Positions 24,829 through 34,381 of a stretch of 64,000 nucleotides of DNA are shown here, piece after piece. The notes below the pieces were generated by a model. It did no database searches. It saw only the letters and a list, made by a program, of their open reading frames with translations, and had not been told where the DNA came from. The DNA comes from Streptomyces sp. CB02056. GTDB lineage: Bacteria > Actinomycetota > Actinomycetes > Streptomycetales > Streptomycetaceae. The stretch lies in NCBI RefSeq assembly GCF_001905545.1, contig NZ_LIPD01000005.1:1-64000 (forward strand). The letters are read 5' to 3'. The translations under genes and the position numbers were made by a program. The number at the start of each line of letters is the position of its first letter. Within the stretch, counting starts at the first letter, position 1.

Positions 24829-25941
24829 TCAGCAGATCCGCGGCAGCTGCTCGCCCATCGGCAGGTCGACCACCCGGGTGCCGCCGAAGCCGGTCCGGGC
24901 GACGACCATCCCCGGGTGCTCCGCGACGCACTCGCCGATCACCACCGCCTCCGCGCCGAGCGGGTGGGCGCGCATGGCGGCGAGCACCACGTCCGCCGAG
25001 AGACGCGGGACGAAGGCGACCAGTCGGCCCTCGTTGGCGATGTACATCGGGTCCAGTCCCAGCACGGCGCAGGCGTTGGCCACCGGCTCCGGGACGGGGA
25101 CGGCCCGTTCGCTGAGCACCACGCCCACCCCGGCCGCGACGGCGATCTCGTTGAGCGCCGCGGCCAGGCCGCCCCGGGTGGGGTCGCGCAGCACGTGCAG
25201 GTCGGCGGTGGCCGCGAGCATCGCCTCGACCAGGCCGCCGAGCGCCGCGCTGTCGCTGCGCACCTCGACCCCGAACTCCAGGCCCTCCCGGACGCTCATG
25301 ATCGCGACCCCGTGCAGCCCGATCGGCCCGCTGACGATCACCACGTCGCCGGGGCGGGCGCGCTGCGGCCTGATGTCGACCCCGGCCGGGACGAGCCCGA
25401 TGCCGGCGGTGTTCAGGTAGATACCGTCCCCGTGCCCGGCCTCGACCACCTTGGTGTCCCCGGTGGCGATCTCGACCCCGGCGGTACGGGCGGCGGCGCC
25501 GAGCGCCCGGGCGACCCGGTCCACCACGGCCATCTCCACCCCCTCCTCCAGGATGAAGCCGCAGGACAGGTAGGCCGCCCGGGCCCCGCTCATGGCGAGG
25601 TCGTTGACCGTGCCGTTGACGGCGAGGTCGCCGATGCAGCCGCCGGGGAAGAACAGCGGCCGCACCACGTAGGAGTCGGTGGAGAAGGCGAGCCGGGCGC
25701 CGCCCAGCTCCAGCACGGCGGAGTCGCCGAGCCCGGCGAGCACGGGGCCGCCGAAGGCCGGCGCGAACAGGTTATCCACCAGCTCGGCGGACATCACCCC
25801 GCCGCCGCCGTGGCCCATCACCACCCGGGGGTGGTCGCGCAGCGGCAGCGGGCAGCTCCAGCCGGAGAAGTCGGGCCGCTCGGTGCCCGGGTCCGTGCCC
25901 GGGTCGGCGCCGGGCCCGCTGAGCAGTTCGGTGTCAGCCAA
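24829..25941 (-). CDS. hypE: HypE, hydrogenase cyanide-ligand synthesis
   Basis: 370 aa; TTG start at 25941 chosen because AGGAGG lies nine bases upstream within hypD, giving an 8-bp overlap with the hypD stop. HypE dehydrates the thiocarboxamide on its C-terminal Cys to thiocyanate for the Fe(CN)2 group. The C-terminus PRIC supplies that Cys. PurM-like ATP-binding fold with [37 protein letters not shown] and [15 protein letters not shown]. The first 30 residues (Gly/Asp/Pro-rich) are a non-conserved extension. Last gene of the operon. Confidence 0.94.
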   Translation of the reverse strand: MADTELLSGPGADPGTDPGTERPDFSGWSCPLPLRDHPRVVMGHGGGGVMSAELVDNLFAPAFGGPVLAGLGDSAVLELGGARLAFSTDSYVVRPLFFPGGCIGDLAVNGTVNDLAMSGARAAYLSCGFILEEGVEMAVVDRVARALGAAARTAGVEIATGDTKVVEAGHGDGIYLNTAGIGLVPAGVDIRPQRARPGDVVIVSGPIGLHGVAIMSVREGLEFGVEVRSDSAALGGLVEAMLAATADLHVLRDPTRGGLAAALNEIAVAAGVGVVLSERAVPVPEPVANACAVLGLDPMYIANEGRLVAFVPRLSADVVLAAMRAHPLGAEAVVIGECVAEHPGMVVARTGFGGTRVVDLPMGEQLPRIC

Positions 25942-27103
25942 CGCGACCCGCCTCCTGAGGCGCCTGAAGCTCCCGACGTTCCTGCGGCTCCTGGGCCCGG
26001 ACGGACGTCCCCGGCACACCCAGCCGCCGGTACAGGTAGTACGCCGCGCACGCCCCCTCGCTGGACACCATCGTGGCGCCGAGCGGCGTGCGCGGTGTGC
26101 AGACGGTGCCGAAGGCCTCGCACTGGTGGGGCTTCAGCAGCCCCTGCAGCACCTCGCCGCTGCGGCAGGCGGCGGGTTCGCGGGTGGTGATCCCGCCGAC
26201 GTCGAAGCGGTGCTCGGCGTCGTGGTCGCGGTAGCGCGGGGAGAGCCGCCACCCGCTGCGCGGGATCACGCCGATGCCCCGCCAGGGACGGTCGGCGACC
26301 TCGAAGACGTCCTCCAGCATGGCGCGGGCCGCCGGGTTGCCCTCGGGGCGGACGGCCCGCGGGTAGGCGTTGTCGACGGTGTGCTCGCCGCGCTCCAACT
26401 GCCGTACGGTGCGCCGGATTCCCTCCAGGATGTCCAGCGGCTCGAAGCCGGTGACGACGATCGGCACCCGGTGGCGTTCGGCCAGCGCCGGGTACTCGGC
26501 GGTGCCCATCACGCTGCACACGTGCCCGGCGGCGAGGAAGCCCTGGACCCGGCAGTCCGGCGAGTCCATGATCGCCTCGATCGCGGGCGGCACCCGGACG
26601 TGCGAGACCAGCATGCTGAAGTTGCGCAGCCCCTGCTTCCTGGCCAGGTGGACGGCCATGGCGTTCGGCGGGGCGGTGGTCTCGAAGCCGATGCCGAAGA
26701 AGACCACCTCCCGGTCCGGGTTCTCCCGGGCGATCCGCAGGGCGTCCAGCGGCGAGTACACCACCCGGACGTCGCCGCCCTCGCCGCGGACCCGGAACAG
26801 GTCCCGGTCGGTGCCGGGCACCCGCAGCATGTCGCCGAAGGAGCAGAAGACCACCCCCGGCCGGGCCGCGATCACCAGGGCCCGGTCGATCGTCTCCAGC
26901 GGGGTGACGCACACCGGGCAGCCCGGCCCGTGGATCAACTCGACCTCCTCCGGCAGGAGTTGGTCGATGGCGTGCCGGATGATGCTGTGCGTCTGGCCGC
27001 CGCAGACCTCCATCAGCGCCCACGGCCGGGTGACCGTCGCCCTGATGTCGGCGATCAGCCCGGCGGCCAGCTCGGGGTTGCGGAACTCCTCCAGGTACTT
27101 CAC
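25934..27103 (-). CDS. hypD: HypD, Fe(CN)2CO assembly scaffold
   Basis: 389 aa. Iron-sulfur scaffold that, with HypC, holds Fe while CN and CO are added. Conserved blocks: [22 protein letters not shown] (CxxC), [19 protein letters not shown] and the 4Fe-4S cysteines near [22 protein letters not shown] and GACAAYY. The last 30 residues are a Gln/Glu-rich tail not seen in the family. ATG overlaps the hypC stop (ATGA). Confidence 0.95.
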   Translation of the reverse strand: MKYLEEFRNPELAAGLIADIRATVTRPWALMEVCGGQTHSIIRHAIDQLLPEEVELIHGPGCPVCVTPLETIDRALVIAARPGVVFCSFGDMLRVPGTDRDLFRVRGEGGDVRVVYSPLDALRIARENPDREVVFFGIGFETTAPPNAMAVHLARKQGLRNFSMLVSHVRVPPAIEAIMDSPDCRVQGFLAAGHVCSVMGTAEYPALAERHRVPIVVTGFEPLDILEGIRRTVRQLERGEHTVDNAYPRAVRPEGNPAARAMLEDVFEVADRPWRGIGVIPRSGWRLSPRYRDHDAEHRFDVGGITTREPAACRSGEVLQGLLKPHQCEAFGTVCTPRTPLGATMVSSEGACAAYYLYRRLGVPGTSVRAQEPQERRELQAPQEAGRVG

Positions 27104-27405
27104 CGTCCGGCCTCCTCAGCCTCGGTCCCAGAGCCCGCCGCCGCCCCGGCGGCCTCCCAGGGATCGCCGAACTCCTCCTGCAACAGCCCGAGTTCCTCGA
27201 AGAGGGCGAGGGTGCGCCGGGCCGACTCCTCGTCCAGGCGCTGCAGCGCGAAGCCCACGTGGACGATCGCGTAGTCCCCCACCGCCAGGTCCGGCAGGTA
27301 CTCCAGGCACACGTCCTTGACCACTCCGCCGAAGTCCATCACCGCCATCCTCGCCCCGTCCCGCTCCCCGATCTCCGTCACCCTGCCGGGCACAGCCAGA
27401 CACAT
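27100..27405 (-). CDS. hypC: HypC, hydrogenase maturation chaperone
   Basis: 101 aa. N-terminal MCLAVPG with the essential Cys2 that binds Fe, then [37 protein letters not shown] OB fold. The tail (about residues 82-101) is Ala/Glu-rich and poorly conserved. It delivers the Fe(CN)2CO unit with HypD to the large subunit. Six bases separate it from the hypF stop; it overlaps hypD by four. Confidence 0.95.
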   Translation of the reverse strand: MCLAVPGRVTEIGERDGARMAVMDFGGVVKDVCLEYLPDLAVGDYAIVHVGFALQRLDEESARRTLALFEELGLLQEEFGDPWEAAGAAAGSGTEAEEAGR

Positions 27406-27411
27406 CCGCTC

Positions 27412-29760
27412 TCACTCCTCCCGGGTGGCCGTCGACCGGGCGGCCACCATCAGCTGGCCGAGCGCCAGACCACCGTCGTTGGGCGGCACCCGGCGGTGCC
27501 GCAGTACCGTGAATCCGTCCTCCCCGAGGCCGCTCGCGCAGGCCGAGGAGAGCAGTGCGTTGGCGAAGACCCCGCCGCTGAGCGCCACCGTGGTGATGCC
27601 GTACCGGTCCCGGACGGCCGCGCAGCTCCGCCGGACCAGGTCGGCCACCGCGCGGTGGAAGCGGACGGCGACCAGGCCCGCGGGGGCGCCCGCGGTCACG
27701 TCGGCCACCACGGCGGCCAGCACCGGCCCGGGGTCGGCGGTCCAGCCGCCGGCCCGCGCCGACAACCCGAACGCGTAGCCCTCGTCCGCCCGCGCCGCCG
27801 ACCCGGCCCCGGGGCCGTCCGCGCGGCCGGACCCGCAGGCCGCCGCCTCCAGTTCGATCGCCGCCTGGGCCTCGTACCCGGCTCGGTGGCAGACCCCGGC
27901 GAGCGAGGAGACCGCGTCGAACAGCCGCCCCATGCTGGAGCTCGGCAGGCAGTTCAGTCGCCGCTCCAACTGCCGGTCCAGCAGCCCGCGTTCCGCCGCT
28001 CCGCAGGCCCGGACCGGCGGCAGCTCCGGCAGCCAGGGCAGCCCGGCCGCGCGCAGGTGGGCGAGCGCCGTCCGGTACGGGCGCTCGACGGCCGCATCCC
28101 CGCCCGGCAGCGGCACGTACCCGAGGTGGGCGAGGCGGCGGAACCCGTCGTAGTCGGCCAGCAGCACCTCGCCGCCCCAGACCGCGCCGTCCGCGCCGTA
28201 GCCCGTGCCGTCGAAGGCCACCCCGAGCACCGGGCGGCTGCCGTCCAGTCCGTGCTCGGCCATCACCGCGGCGATGTGGGCGTGGTGGTGCTGGACCCGG
28301 TGCACCGGCCGACCGGCGGCGGTCCGTTCGGCGTGCCGGAGCGAGCGGTAGCCGGGGTGCCGGTCGGCGACCAGCAGTTCGGGCCGTACGCCGCTGACCG
28401 TGCCGAGCTGCTCGACCGCCCGGTCGAAGGCCCGCAGGGTGGCCAGGTCGTCCATGTCGCCGATGTGGCCGGACAGCCAGGCGTAGCCGTCCCGGGCCAG
28501 CGCGAAGGTGTTCTTCAGGTCGCCACCGACCGCCAGCGCCGGGCGCACGGGCACCGGCAGCGGGATCGGCAGCGGCGCGTACCCGCGCGAGCGGCGCAGC
28601 GGCAGCTGCTCGCCGTCCACCACCCGCACCACCGAGTCCTCGCAGGGCACGTGGATCGGCCGGTCGTGGCCGAGCCAGCCGTCGACCAGCGGGGCGAGCC
28701 GCTCCAGCGCCTCCCGGTCCTCGGTCACGATCGGCTCGCCGGAGAGGTTGGCGCTGGTCATCACCAGCAGGTCCGGCCCGGGGGCGGCGAGCAGCAGGTG
28801 GTGCAGCGGCGTGTACGGGAGCATCACCCCGAGGTCGGGGCTGCCCGGGGCCACGCCCTCGGGCACCGGCAGGCCGGTGCGGCGCAGCAGGACGATCGGC
28901 CGGACCGGCCCGGTGAGCAGTTCCCGCTCGACCGGGTCGACGGGCAGCAGGCCCTCGACGGTGGCGAGGTCGCGGGCCATCAGGGCGAAGGGCTTGCGGC
29001 CGCGCCGCTTGCGCCGGCGCAGCAGGGCGACGGCCGCGGCGTCGCGCGCGTCGCAGGCGAGGTGGTAGCCGCCGATGCCCTTGACGGCGAGGACCGCGCC
29101 GTCGGCCAGCAGCCGCCGGGCCTCCGCCAGGGCCTGCTCCCCGCCGAGGTCGGGGCGTCCGGGCACGGTCAGCGCGAGCCTGGGCCCGCAGGCGTGGCAG
29201 GCGACGGGTTGGGCGTGGAAGCGGCGGTCGGCGGGGTCCGCGTACTCGCGGGCGCAGTCCGGGCACAGCGGGAAGCCGGCCATGGTGGTGTTGGCCCGGT
29301 CGTACGGCAGGCCGGTGACGATGGTGTGCCGGGGGCCGCAGTTGGTGCAGCTGATGAACGGGTGCCGGTGGCGGCGGTCGGCCGGGTCGGCGAGTTCGGC
29401 CAGGCAGTCGGCGCAGACGGCGGTGTCGGGCGGGATCAGGGTGGCGCGGGCGCCGTCGGGGCGGGAGGGGACGATGCGGAAGCCGGTGGCGCCGGTGGCG
29501 GCGAGCGGCGCGTGCTCCACCGCGTGCACCTGGGCGAGCGGCGGCGCGTCGCCGGCCACCCGCCGGCAGAAGGCGTCCAGCGCGTCCGGGCTGCCCTCGA
29601 CCTCGACCAGGACGCCCTCGCCGGTGTTGGTGACGGTGCCGGCCAGTCCGAGTTCACCGGCCAGGGTGTGGACGAACGGCCGGAAGCCGACCCCCTGCAC
29701 CAGGCCGCGGACGGCGACCCGCCGCCGCTCGCGGTCGAGCCCGGGGTGGGCGGCCGTCAC
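27412..29760 (-). CDS. hypF: HypF carbamoyltransferase
   Basis: 782 aa; GTG start at 29760 overlapping the hypB stop. Makes carbamoyl-adenylate from carbamoyl phosphate and transfers the carbamoyl to HypE. Domains in order: acylphosphatase-like (about residues 10-95; RGLVQGVGFRPFVH), two zinc fingers (CADC..CTNC and CPDC..CHAC), YrdC-like ATP-binding (about 200-390; KGIGGYHLACDA) and Kae1-like (about 400-780; HHHAHIAAVMAEH, AFDGTGYGADGAVWGGE). Length is normal. Confidence 0.95.
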   Translation of the reverse strand: MTAAHPGLDRERRRVAVRGLVQGVGFRPFVHTLAGELGLAGTVTNTGEGVLVEVEGSPDALDAFCRRVAGDAPPLAQVHAVEHAPLAATGATGFRIVPSRPDGARATLIPPDTAVCADCLAELADPADRRHRHPFISCTNCGPRHTIVTGLPYDRANTTMAGFPLCPDCAREYADPADRRFHAQPVACHACGPRLALTVPGRPDLGGEQALAEARRLLADGAVLAVKGIGGYHLACDARDAAAVALLRRRKRRGRKPFALMARDLATVEGLLPVDPVERELLTGPVRPIVLLRRTGLPVPEGVAPGSPDLGVMLPYTPLHHLLLAAPGPDLLVMTSANLSGEPIVTEDREALERLAPLVDGWLGHDRPIHVPCEDSVVRVVDGEQLPLRRSRGYAPLPIPLPVPVRPALAVGGDLKNTFALARDGYAWLSGHIGDMDDLATLRAFDRAVEQLGTVSGVRPELLVADRHPGYRSLRHAERTAAGRPVHRVQHHHAHIAAVMAEHGLDGSRPVLGVAFDGTGYGADGAVWGGEVLLADYDGFRRLAHLGYVPLPGGDAAVERPYRTALAHLRAAGLPWLPELPPVRACGAAERGLLDRQLERRLNCLPSSSMGRLFDAVSSLAGVCHRAGYEAQAAIELEAAACGSGRADGPGAGSAARADEGYAFGLSARAGGWTADPGPVLAAVVADVTAGAPAGLVAVRFHRAVADLVRRSCAAVRDRYGITTVALSGGVFANALLSSACASGLGEDGFTVLRHRRVPPNDGGLALGQLMVAARSTATREE

Positions 29761-30548
29761 GCGTGCTCCCCCACGGCGGAGCGGCCGTGGTCGTGGCCGT
29801 GGTCGTGATCCTGAGAGTGCCCATGGTCGTGATCCTGAGAGTGCCCGTGGTCGTGCGGCGCCGCCGCGGCCATCACCGGCCGGTGCGGCCGCGCCCCGGC
29901 CAGGAGGCCGAGCGCCCGGTCCAGCAGCGCCCCGACGCCCTCGCCCGTCCGGGCCGAGGTGTTCAGCACCTCCACCCCGGGGTTGACCCGCTGGACGTTG
30001 GCCAGGAACGCCGCCTCGTCGAACTCGGCCGCCGCCGCGAGGTCCGTCTTCGTCACCAGCACCAGGTTGGCCAGCCCGAAGGCCGTCGGGTACTTGAGCG
30101 GCTTGTCCTCGCCCTCGGTCACCGAGGCCAGCACCACCCGCAGCGTCTCGCCTAGGTCGTAGGAGGCCGGGCAGACCAGGTTGCCGACGTTCTCCACGAA
30201 CAGCAGCCGGCAGTCGTCCGGCAGCCAGCCGTCCAGGTGCCCGGCGAGCATCCGCGCCTCCAGGTGGCAGAGCCCGTCGGTGAGCACCTGCTTCACCGGG
30301 GCGCCCGAGCGGGCCAGCCGGCGCGCGTCGTTCTCGGTGGCGAGGTCGGCGGTCAGCGCGGCGACGGGCACCCCGCGTCGCCGGGCGAGCCCCAACTCGG
30401 CCTCCAGCAGCGCGGTCTTGCCGCTGCCGGGGCTGGACAGCAGGTTCACCGCGACCGTCCCCCGCGCGGCCAGCGCCGCCCGCAGTCCGCGGGCGCTGTC
30501 GTCGTTGCGGGCGAGGACCGCCTGACGGAGGTCGACCGTGCGGCACAT
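29757..30548 (-). CDS. hypB: HypB, GTPase for nickel insertion
   Basis: 263 aa from the ATG at 30548, favoured because AAAGG is nine bases upstream; an ATG at 30554 would add MP. G-domain with P-loop LLSSPGSGKTALL, switch DLATENDARRL, metal-site motif GLCHLEARML, ENVGNLVCPASYDLGE and TKTDL. HypB helps insert Ni after HypA. Unusually, the histidine-rich nickel-storage stretch is at the C-terminus (about residues 232-263; repeats of DHDHGHSQ), whereas most HypB carry it N-terminally. hypA ends 32 bp upstream. Confidence 0.95.
   Translation of the reverse strand: MCRTVDLRQAVLARNDDSARGLRAALAARGTVAVNLLSSPGSGKTALLEAELGLARRRGVPVAALTADLATENDARRLARSGAPVKQVLTDGLCHLEARMLAGHLDGWLPDDCRLLFVENVGNLVCPASYDLGETLRVVLASVTEGEDKPLKYPTAFGLANLVLVTKTDLAAAAEFDEAAFLANVQRVNPGVEVLNTSARTGEGVGALLDRALGLLAGARPHRPVMAAAAPHDHGHSQDHDHGHSQDHDHGHDHGRSAVGEHA
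29801..29848. repeat. two-copy 24-bp direct repeat in hypB
   Basis: Two tandem copies (29801-29824 and 29825-29848, one mismatch) of a 24-bp unit encoding SQDHDHGH. Expansion or contraction of this unit would vary the number of histidines in HypB. Confidence 0.85.
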
Positions 30549-30579
30549 CGGCATCAGCCTTTCTGGTTCGGCCCGGACG

Positions 30580-30936
30580 TCAAAGCTCCTGGGCCCACTC
30601 GACGTCGAGGATCTGCAGCTCGCGGCCGGACAGCAGCTCCACGCCGCCACCGCCGGAGCAGCTCGGGCAGCCGAGGTCCGGCGGCATGCCGACCGCCCAC
30701 TCGACCGCGCAGGGGGCGCAGCGGGCCCGGGCCGCGACGGACTCGGTGTCCAGCGCCGCGCCCGCCACCAGCGTTCCGGCGCAGGCGAGTTCGAAGCAGA
30801 AGTCGAGGGCCTCGGGCACCACGCCGGCCAGCTCGCCGACCCGCAGCCGCACCCGTACCACCCCGGGGGCCCCGTGTTCGCGCGCGGCCGTGTCCACCTG
30901 CTCGACGACGGCTTCGGCGATCGACATCTCGTGCAT
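30580..30936 (-). CDS. hypA: HypA, nickel metallochaperone
   Basis: 118 aa; ATG at 30936 with GGAAGGG six bases upstream. N-terminal MHEMSIAEAVV contains His2, the nickel ligand. A zinc domain has CAPC and CPSC (about residues 73-76 and 90-93). Partner of HypB. Length is normal. Confidence 0.93.
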   Translation of the reverse strand: MHEMSIAEAVVEQVDTAAREHGAPGVVRVRLRVGELAGVVPEALDFCFELACAGTLVAGAALDTESVAARARCAPCAVEWAVGMPPDLGCPSCSGGGGVELLSGRELQILDVEWAQEL

Positions 30937-31052
30937 GGGTCCCTTCCCGGAGCGGGCGGCAACGCGCCCCATTACAGGGCTCGGTGGCGGCGGCGGCCCG
31001 CAGCCGCGCCGCCACCGTCCGCGGGGCTGCGCCGTTCGCAGCAGTGCGCGCC

Positions 31053-31157
31053 TCACATCCGGGAGATGCGCACGTACCGCTTGAGGTCCGGCAGGTTCTG
31101 CCAGACCAGTGCGCCGATCCCGGCCAGCAGGGCCGCGCAGAACAGTTTCCTCAGCAT
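31053..31157 (-). CDS. 34-aa DUF6893-like microprotein
   Basis: Begins MLRKLFCAALLAGIGALVW and continues with a basic tail (KRYVRISRM). It has an ATG at 31157 with GGAGAAGGAG upstream; the start overlaps the protease stop by seven bases, so translation is coupled. The first half is one hydrophobic helix followed by QNLPDLKRY, so a single-pass membrane or membrane-associated peptide. It resembles the tiny DUF6893 proteins that accompany actinobacterial hydrogenase clusters. Function unknown; a link with membrane electron transfer or assembly is inference. Confidence 0.78.
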   Translation of the reverse strand: MLRKLFCAALLAGIGALVWQNLPDLKRYVRISRM

Positions 31158-31672
31158 GGTGTTGTCTCCTTCTCCGGCTGCTTCTCCGGCTGCGTGGCCT
31201 CGTCCACGACCCGCAGGACCATTCGCACCGCCTCCGCCACGGCGGCGGCGACGGGCTCGCTGAGCCCGATGCCCTCCTCCAGCGAGGCCGGCTCGCAGCC
31301 GACCACCAGGACGCGTTCGGGCGGCTCGCCGCCGGTGCCGGCGGCGAGCGTGGCGAGCAGGGCCAGTACGGCGTCGGGCCCCATCCGGTGCCCGTCGAGG
31401 GCGGGCGGTTCCGGCGGCTGTTCGGCGGCCGCCTCGATCAGGTAGAGGGTGCCGGGCGCCCCGCCCCGGTGGACGGCGTCCACCAGGACGGCGGTGCGGT
31501 GGCCGTCGAGCAGCCGGTAGGCCAGGTCGACGCCGCGCACTCCGACGTCGACCACCTCGACGCCCGCCGGCAGCGGGTGGGCGGACAGCCGCCGTACGGT
31601 CTCGACCCCGAAGCCGTCGTCGCCGAGGAAGATGTTGCCCACCCCGGCGACCAGCACCGTGCGGTCCGTCAT
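31151..31672 (-). CDS. hydrogenase maturation endopeptidase
   Basis: 173 aa. HyaD/HybD-type protease that removes the C-terminal peptide of the large subunit after nickel insertion. Signature VAGVGNIFLGDDGFGVETVRRL with the nickel-binding Glu/Asp, and VDVGVRGVDLAYRLLDG and VDAVHRGGAPGTLYLIEA. Start ATG at 31672 overlaps the stop of the 475-aa gene; its end overlaps the 34-aa microprotein. Confidence 0.93.
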   Translation of the reverse strand: MTDRTVLVAGVGNIFLGDDGFGVETVRRLSAHPLPAGVEVVDVGVRGVDLAYRLLDGHRTAVLVDAVHRGGAPGTLYLIEAAAEQPPEPPALDGHRMGPDAVLALLATLAAGTGGEPPERVLVVGCEPASLEEGIGLSEPVAAAVAEAVRMVLRVVDEATQPEKQPEKETTPC

Positions 31673-33096
31673 GGCCCCTCCACCGGAGCGGCTCCGTCCA
31701 GCGCAGCGGTCCCGTCCACCGGGGCGGTCCCGTCCAGCGGCGTGACCTCGTCGGGCTGGAAGTAGCGGAAGCGCCCCTGGGCCCGCCACAGGTCGGCGCC
31801 CGGGTCGTCCTCCACCGTGACGGCCAGGTGCACCGAGCCGTCGAGGTCGTGCAGCACCGCCTCCACGATGCCGGTCCGCCCGTCCAGGAAGAGGTCCTGG
31901 GCGTCGGTGCGCCGCCGTCCGGGCCGCAGCAGCACCCGGCTGCCGGCGCCCACCTGGTGGCCGTCGACCAGGACCCGGTCCCGCTCCGGGTCGACCCCGG
32001 GGTCGTCGCCCGGGTCCCACCAGGGCTGCTCGGGACGGTCGAGGGCGGTGCCGCCGGTGGCCTCGCGCAGCCCGCGGATCGCGCCGTGCAGCCGGTCCAG
32101 CACCTCGGGCGGCATGGAGTCGGCCAGGTCGATCACCGCGCCGGCCCGGTCGTCGGTGCCCCGGGCCTCGCGTTTCTCCTCCTCGGTCAGGGCCGCCGTC
32201 CGCAGCGCCAGGATCTCGTCGATCTCGGTGGCGTCGTACAGGGTGCCGAGGCTCTCCGGGGCGATCCGCGGGTGGTCCTCCAGGATGATCGGCGAGGACA
32301 GCACCACCCCGCGCTCGCCCTCTGGCCCGGCCAGCACCGGCCAGGTGCGCTCGTTGCGGCACCGCTCGACGGCCGGGCGGGCCCACTCGGGCGGGTCGGT
32401 GACGGACAGGAAGCGGCCGTGCTCCAGGCCGAGCAGCAGGTGCGCGGAGACCAGCGAGCGCGGCAGCGCCTGGTCGCGGGTGGCGTGCCGGGACGGCCGC
32501 CAGGCGGAGCTGTTCTCCACCTCCACGGTCAGCCGCTGCGCCCGGTACGGGCCGGGCAGCTCCTCAGCCCGCAGCCAGAGCAGCCCGTCGACCTGCTCGC
32601 GGCGCCGTATCACCCGGCCGACGACGGCGTCCCGCTCGTGCACCAGCCCGGTCTCGCCGACGCCCGGCAGCCGGAACGGCCGCTGCACCCCCTCGTCGGC
32701 CAACTCCTCGACCGGTACCAGGAGTTCGATCCGTTCCTCGACGCCCTCGTCCCATTCGACGAGGTCCCGGTCGGCCAGCTCCAGCCGTTCCACGGACTCG
32801 AAGCCGGCGGCGGTGGCCTGTTCGACGGTGCGCCGCTGGACCCGCAGGAAGCGCAGCTCGACCGCCAGCCGGTCCCCGTCGCGCGCCTCCATCAGGCACT
32901 CGGTGCGCTGGTGGGAGTGCTCGCCGCCCTGCGCGGTGTACTCGGGCGGCACCAGGACGCCGAACTGCCAGCGCAGCCGGTTCTTGGCCGCCGAGGCGCG
33001 GTACGGGTAGAGGACGTAGCCCTCCAGCAGCACCGCGTCGGCGATCTGCCGGGCGGCCGCGAAGCCGCGTTCGATCCGCTCCGGGAGGCCGCTCAC
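31669..33096 (-). CDS. uncharacterised hydrogenase-cluster protein
   Basis: 475 aa; GTG start at 33096 overlapping the previous stop. It begins with VSGLPERIERGFAAARQIAD and LLEGYVLYPYRASAAKNRLRWQFGVL, which is well conserved in this cluster type, then a long soluble region with GRFLSVTDPPEWARP and LSSPIILEDHPRIAPESLGTLYDATEIDEIL. There are no metal motifs, TM segments or known enzyme domain. It is encoded only in this operon context as far as known; a role in group 1h maturation or electron transfer is inferred from synteny. Confidence 0.8.
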   Translation of the reverse strand: MSGLPERIERGFAAARQIADAVLLEGYVLYPYRASAAKNRLRWQFGVLVPPEYTAQGGEHSHQRTECLMEARDGDRLAVELRFLRVQRRTVEQATAAGFESVERLELADRDLVEWDEGVEERIELLVPVEELADEGVQRPFRLPGVGETGLVHERDAVVGRVIRRREQVDGLLWLRAEELPGPYRAQRLTVEVENSSAWRPSRHATRDQALPRSLVSAHLLLGLEHGRFLSVTDPPEWARPAVERCRNERTWPVLAGPEGERGVVLSSPIILEDHPRIAPESLGTLYDATEIDEILALRTAALTEEEKREARGTDDRAGAVIDLADSMPPEVLDRLHGAIRGLREATGGTALDRPEQPWWDPGDDPGVDPERDRVLVDGHQVGAGSRVLLRPGRRRTDAQDLFLDGRTGIVEAVLHDLDGSVHLAVTVEDDPGADLWRAQGRFRYFQPDEVTPLDGTAPVDGTAALDGAAPVEGP

Positions 33097-33737
33097 CGGG
33101 CCCCCTCCCCGATCGCCGCGGCCGTGAGCAGCTCGCGCACCGTCGCCTCCCAGGAGGGCAGGGCCCGCCGCGAGCGGTAGGCCAGCAGCTCGGCCATGGC
33201 GTCCTCCGGCAGCCGCAGCCAGCCGCTGCCGGGGAAGTGCCGGTCGATCGCCTCCCGCCAGACCCGCACCGGCATCCGCACCCGGGCCTCCCGGTCCCAC
33301 GGCACCGGGCTGACCTGGAAGCCGCCGGGGCCGGCGAAGGCGGTGCCGGAGAAGAGCAGCAGCAGCGGGACCTCGCCGCCGTCCAGTGCCCGGAAGTAGC
33401 GGGCCGAGGCGACGTCCTGGTCGTAGGTGCAGGGCACCGCGAGGTCGATCTCGGTCCCGCCGGTGAAGCCGGGCACGAGCAGCGGCACGGTGGCGAACTG
33501 GATCGGGTTGAGCGTGGTCGCCCAGCGCTCCCGTCCGCCGAACAGGTCGGCCAGCCGCCCGCCCTCGGCCTCGCCGTACGGCCGGCGGACCGGTTCGATC
33601 CGCAGCTGGCACTGGAGGGCGAGGGCGTGCACCCGGGTGTCGGCCGGGGCCGTGATCCGCAGCCGGAACACCAGGGTCGGACCGGCCGCGTACGGGTCGG
33701 ACCGCACGCCGGTGCAGGCGAAGCCAAGCGCCGTCAC
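33093..33737 (-). CDS. DUF6084 family hydrogenase-cluster protein
   Basis: 214 aa; GTG start at 33737. All-soluble, beta-rich: LVFRLRITAPADTRVHALALQCQLRIEPVRRPY, PLLVPGFTGGTEIDLAVPCTYDQDV and PLLLLFSGTAFAGPGG. Matches the DUF6084 proteins found beside actinobacterial [NiFe]-hydrogenases. Overlaps both neighbours by four bases. Function unknown. Confidence 0.8.
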   Translation of the reverse strand: MTALGFACTGVRSDPYAAGPTLVFRLRITAPADTRVHALALQCQLRIEPVRRPYGEAEGGRLADLFGGRERWATTLNPIQFATVPLLVPGFTGGTEIDLAVPCTYDQDVASARYFRALDGGEVPLLLLFSGTAFAGPGGFQVSPVPWDREARVRMPVRVWREAIDRHFPGSGWLRLPEDAMAELLAYRSRRALPSWEATVRELLTAAAIGEGAR

Positions 33738-34381
33738 GCCGTCACCTCCGCGGGCAGCGGGCGGGCCCGGTCGGCCAGGCGCGCGAAGAACGCGTCGAGT
33801 TCGGCCCGCGCCTCGGCACCGCCGTCGAAGCCGTGCCAGCACCGCCGCAGCCGGCCGACCAGCTCGTAGCAGATGTCGATCGGCACCAGGAAGCACGCCA
33901 CGCGCTCCTCGGTGCGGCGCACCAGCAGCGCCTCCACGTCGGGTTCCAGGGCGGCGGCCAGCCGGCTGCCGCCGAGGGCGCGGTGCCAGGCCTGCTCGTC
34001 CAGTTCGCTCTCGGTGGCGCCGGCCGGGCCGGGGTAGAAGGCCAGCAGCTGGTCCATCACGGTGCTGCGGAACAGGAAGGCGGTGCCCACCGGGATGCCC
34101 AGCACCGTCCAGGCCTGCTGGTCCAACTCCCTTTCCGGGTCGGCGAGGTAGCGGTCCGGCACGGTGCGGTAGCGGCCGCCGGCCGCGCCCGGCTGCTGGA
34201 ACAGCAGGCCGCAGGCGGTGCAGGCGCAGGCCAGGGCGCGGTCCTCGACGTCCACCAGGTGGCGGTGGCCGCCGGGCAGGTCCCGGCCGCAGAACGCGCA
34301 CTGCTCGGGACGCGGCGGCGCCGGTTCGCGCAGCCGGTGCAGCAGGGCGGTCCCGTCGCGGGAGATCCGGCGGGTGTTCAT
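33734..34381 (-). CDS. DUF5947 family protein
   Basis: 215 aa; ATG at 34381. An N-terminal zinc-ribbon-like segment (CAFCGRDLPGGHRHLVD..CACTACGLLF) suggests metal binding. The remainder has VGIPVGTAFLFRS-like and CYELVGRLRRCWHGFDGGAEA stretches. DUF5947 proteins occur in the same hydrogenase clusters. Four-base overlaps on both sides indicate coupling. A function in handling the iron-sulfur or nickel site is possible but unproven. Confidence 0.8.
   Translation of the reverse strand: MNTRRISRDGTALLHRLREPAPPRPEQCAFCGRDLPGGHRHLVDVEDRALACACTACGLLFQQPGAAGGRYRTVPDRYLADPERELDQQAWTVLGIPVGTAFLFRSTVMDQLLAFYPGPAGATESELDEQAWHRALGGSRLAAALEPDVEALLVRRTEERVACFLVPIDICYELVGRLRRCWHGFDGGAEARAELDAFFARLADRARPLPAEVTA

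Noticed and set aside
27259..29808. 849-residue plus-strand frame across hypF and hypC
   Set aside because: Antisense shadow of hypF; no ribosome site or recognisable domain.
29761..29860. Short tandem repeats as a possible CRISPR array
   Set aside because: Only two adjacent 24-bp units without spacers, in frame inside hypB and coding for histidines.
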